From: Planctomycetaceae bacterium | Lineage (GTDB): Bacteria > Planctomycetota > Phycisphaerae > Phycisphaerales > UBA1924 | Assembly (NCBI GenBank): GCA_021294835.1 | Contig: JAJTDF010000017.1 | Location: forward strand, 1-42,229 | DNA: 42,229 nt | Direction of reading: 5' to 3' | Shown: positions 41,109 through 42,229 of the stretch, piece by piece | How the letters are laid out: every line of letters begins with the position of its first letter | How positions within the stretch are numbered: the first letter of the stretch is position 1 | The notes under the pieces: generated by a model | Databases searched by the model: none | The model's input: the letters and a program-made list of their open reading frames with translations, nothing else | What the model was told of the DNA's origin: nothing | Made by a program: the position numbers and the translations under genes

Positions 41109-42229
41109 TTAGCCGTTGGCGCGGGCGAAGTGGTGGAGGAAGTGGGCGAGCGCCTGGCAGCCCTCGATGGGGAAGGCGTTGTAGGTGCTGACGCGGATGC
41201 CGCCGGTGGCGCGGTGGCCCCGGGTGCCGTCGATGCCGTGGGCGAGGGCCTCGGTGATGAACTTCTCGGTGAGGGCGTCGGAGGGGAGGCGGAAGGCGAT
41301 GTTCATCAGCGAGCGGGAGGCCTTCTCGGCGTGGGGGGCGTAGAAGCCGGGGTGGGCGTCGAGGGCGTCGTAGATGAGTTTGGCCTTCTGGGCGTTGCGC
41401 TGGGCGATGGCGGTCAGGCCGCCCTGGGCAATGATCCACTTGGCCATGAGGCCGACGGTGTAGATGGCAAAGTGGGGCGGGGTGTTGGGGCGTGAGTCCT
41501 CCTTGATCATGTTGCGGTAGGAGAACATCCGCGGGAGGTCCTTGCGGGTGCGGTCGAGCACGTCTTCACGGATCAGGACGACGGTGGCGCCGGTGGTGCC
41601 GAGGTTCTTCTGGGCCGAGGCATAGAGCAGGCCATAGGGGGAGTAGTCGATGGGGCGGGAGAAGATGTCCGAGCAGGCGTCGCAGACCAGGGGGACGCCG
41701 GCGGGGACGGCGGGGGTGGTGTGCCACTGGGTTCCGTAGATGGTGTTGTTGGAGGTGAAGTGGACGTAGGGGGTGGAGGGGGAGGAGTAGTTGATCTCGG
41801 GAGCGGCGGGGATGCGGGTGTAGTTGCAGGACTTGCCGGACCAGGCGACGTGGGGGACGAAGCCGGCCTGGGCGGCGTCCTCGATGGAGCGGGAGGACCA
41901 GTAGTCGGTGTCGAGGTAGTCGGCCTTGCCGCCGGGCTGGAGGAGGTTCATGGGGACGAAGACGTTCTGGCTGGTGGACCCGCCGGTCATGAAGAGGATC
42001 TTGAAGTTGGCGGGGACGTTGCCGGCCTGGCGGACGGAGGCGAAGACCTCGGCGAGGAGGTCGTCATAGGGCTTGGCACGGTGGGAGTGCTCCAAGATGC
42101 CAAAGCCGGTGTTTTTGAAGTCCCAGATGTCGTGCTGGATCTGGTGGATGACCTCTTCGGGGAGGATGGAGGGGCCGGCGTTGAAGTTGAAGACGCGGCC
42201 CCCGGCGGTGCGGACGGGCGGGGTGGGGG
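41109..42229 (-). CDS. serC: Phosphoserine aminotransferase (5' end outside window)
   Basis: PLP enzyme of serine (and often pyridoxal) biosynthesis that converts 3-phosphohydroxypyruvate and glutamate to phosphoserine. At least 373 residues are visible. The frame is open to the right edge, where FNFNAGPSILPEEVIHQ matches the conserved N-terminus, so only a few residues are missing. A TTG at 42095 is inside the gene and is not the start. Further motifs are FMTGGSTSQN, the PLP-binding lysine in YASAQKNLGTTG, RPNTPPHFAIY and the C-terminal GHRATGGIRVSTYNAF. It is a group V aminotransferase of full expected length. Its own terminator follows. Confidence 0.95.
   Translation of the reverse strand, partial: PTPPVRTAGGRVFNFNAGPSILPEEVIHQIQHDIWDFKNTGFGILEHSHRAKPYDDLLAEVFASVRQAGNVPANFKILFMTGGSTSQNVFVPMNLLQPGGKADYLDTDYWSSRSIEDAAQAGFVPHVAWSGKSCNYTRIPAAPEINYSSPSTPYVHFTSNNTIYGTQWHTTPAVPAGVPLVCDACSDIFSRPIDYSPYGLLYASAQKNLGTTGATVVLIREDVLDRTRKDLPRMFSYRNMIKEDSRPNTPPHFAIYTVGLMAKWIIAQGGLTAIAQRNAQKAKLIYDALDAHPGFYAPHAEKASRSLMNIAFRLPSDALTEKFITEALAHGIDGTRGHRATGGIRVSTYNAFPIEGCQALAHFLHHFARANG

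Noticed and set aside
1..42229. Defence system, CRISPR, prophage or mobile element
   Set aside because: No transposase, integrase, nuclease, reverse transcriptase or regularly spaced repeats were found in any of the credible genes or gaps.

Overview
The window is a GC-rich chromosomal segment that looks like a planctomycete of the class Phycisphaerae. I base this on four things. Five secreted proteins end in dockerin-like C-termini with the pattern GDDF..FIN.F..GCP. One surface protein has an LEPR-XLL-type N-terminus (LEARKLLSG). There is a PEP-CTERM-type tail. An 'Acidobacteria/Planctomycetes-type' ECF sigma factor sits beside a membrane Ser/Thr kinase. I called 33 protein-coding genes, one of them cut by the right edge. 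I saw no tRNA, rRNA, CRISPR array, insertion sequence or phage gene.

Layout. 0.3-4.4 kb: secreted PDZ-S41 peptidase, an unknown protein, a MarR regulator closely followed by a flavodoxin-family protein, and a PmtA-like methyltransferase. 4.4-8.0 kb (minus): FHA-GAF histidine kinase, AhpD-like protein and a PPC-type GC-dockerin protein. 8.1-10.8 kb: a GT2 glycosyltransferase and an Ig-like GC-dockerin protein. 11.2-14.7 kb: Ser/Thr kinase and ECF sigma factor, convergent. 14.8-17.0 kb: acetyl-CoA synthetase. 17.3-27.0 kb: a surface-protein island with a giant LEPR-XLL/propeller/Calx-beta protein, a secreted agmatine-deiminase-family protein, a subtilase, an unknown dockerin protein and a DNRLRE/PEP-CTERM protein. 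27.6-31.9 kb: a three-gene signalling operon (HTH-receiver regulator, HDOD histidine kinase, receiver-GAF protein). 32.2-34.3 kb: tsaB and arfB overlapping, and a beta-barrel-like outer membrane protein. 34.7-42.2 kb: HU/IHF protein, DUF368 lipid transporter, a lipoprotein hydrolase coupled to an unknown gene, an ECF sigma factor with a fused zinc-finger-like tail, thioredoxin, DUF1428 and serC.

Three signals go beyond gene content. (1) Seven starts lacking a Shine-Dalgarno sequence carry TAnnCT 5-10 nt upstream, as expected for leaderless transcripts, while most secreted-protein and operon genes have good Shine-Dalgarno sites. (2) The plus strand is C-rich left of about 34 kb and G-rich right of about 36.5 kb whichever strand is coding. 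That is a GC-skew sign change of the kind seen at a replication origin or at an inversion edge. (3) A 14-bp stem with a T-tail at 27.2 kb pairs fully only as minus-strand RNA, and it lies about 340 nt past the nearest gene, implying a long 3' UTR or an unannotated small RNA.
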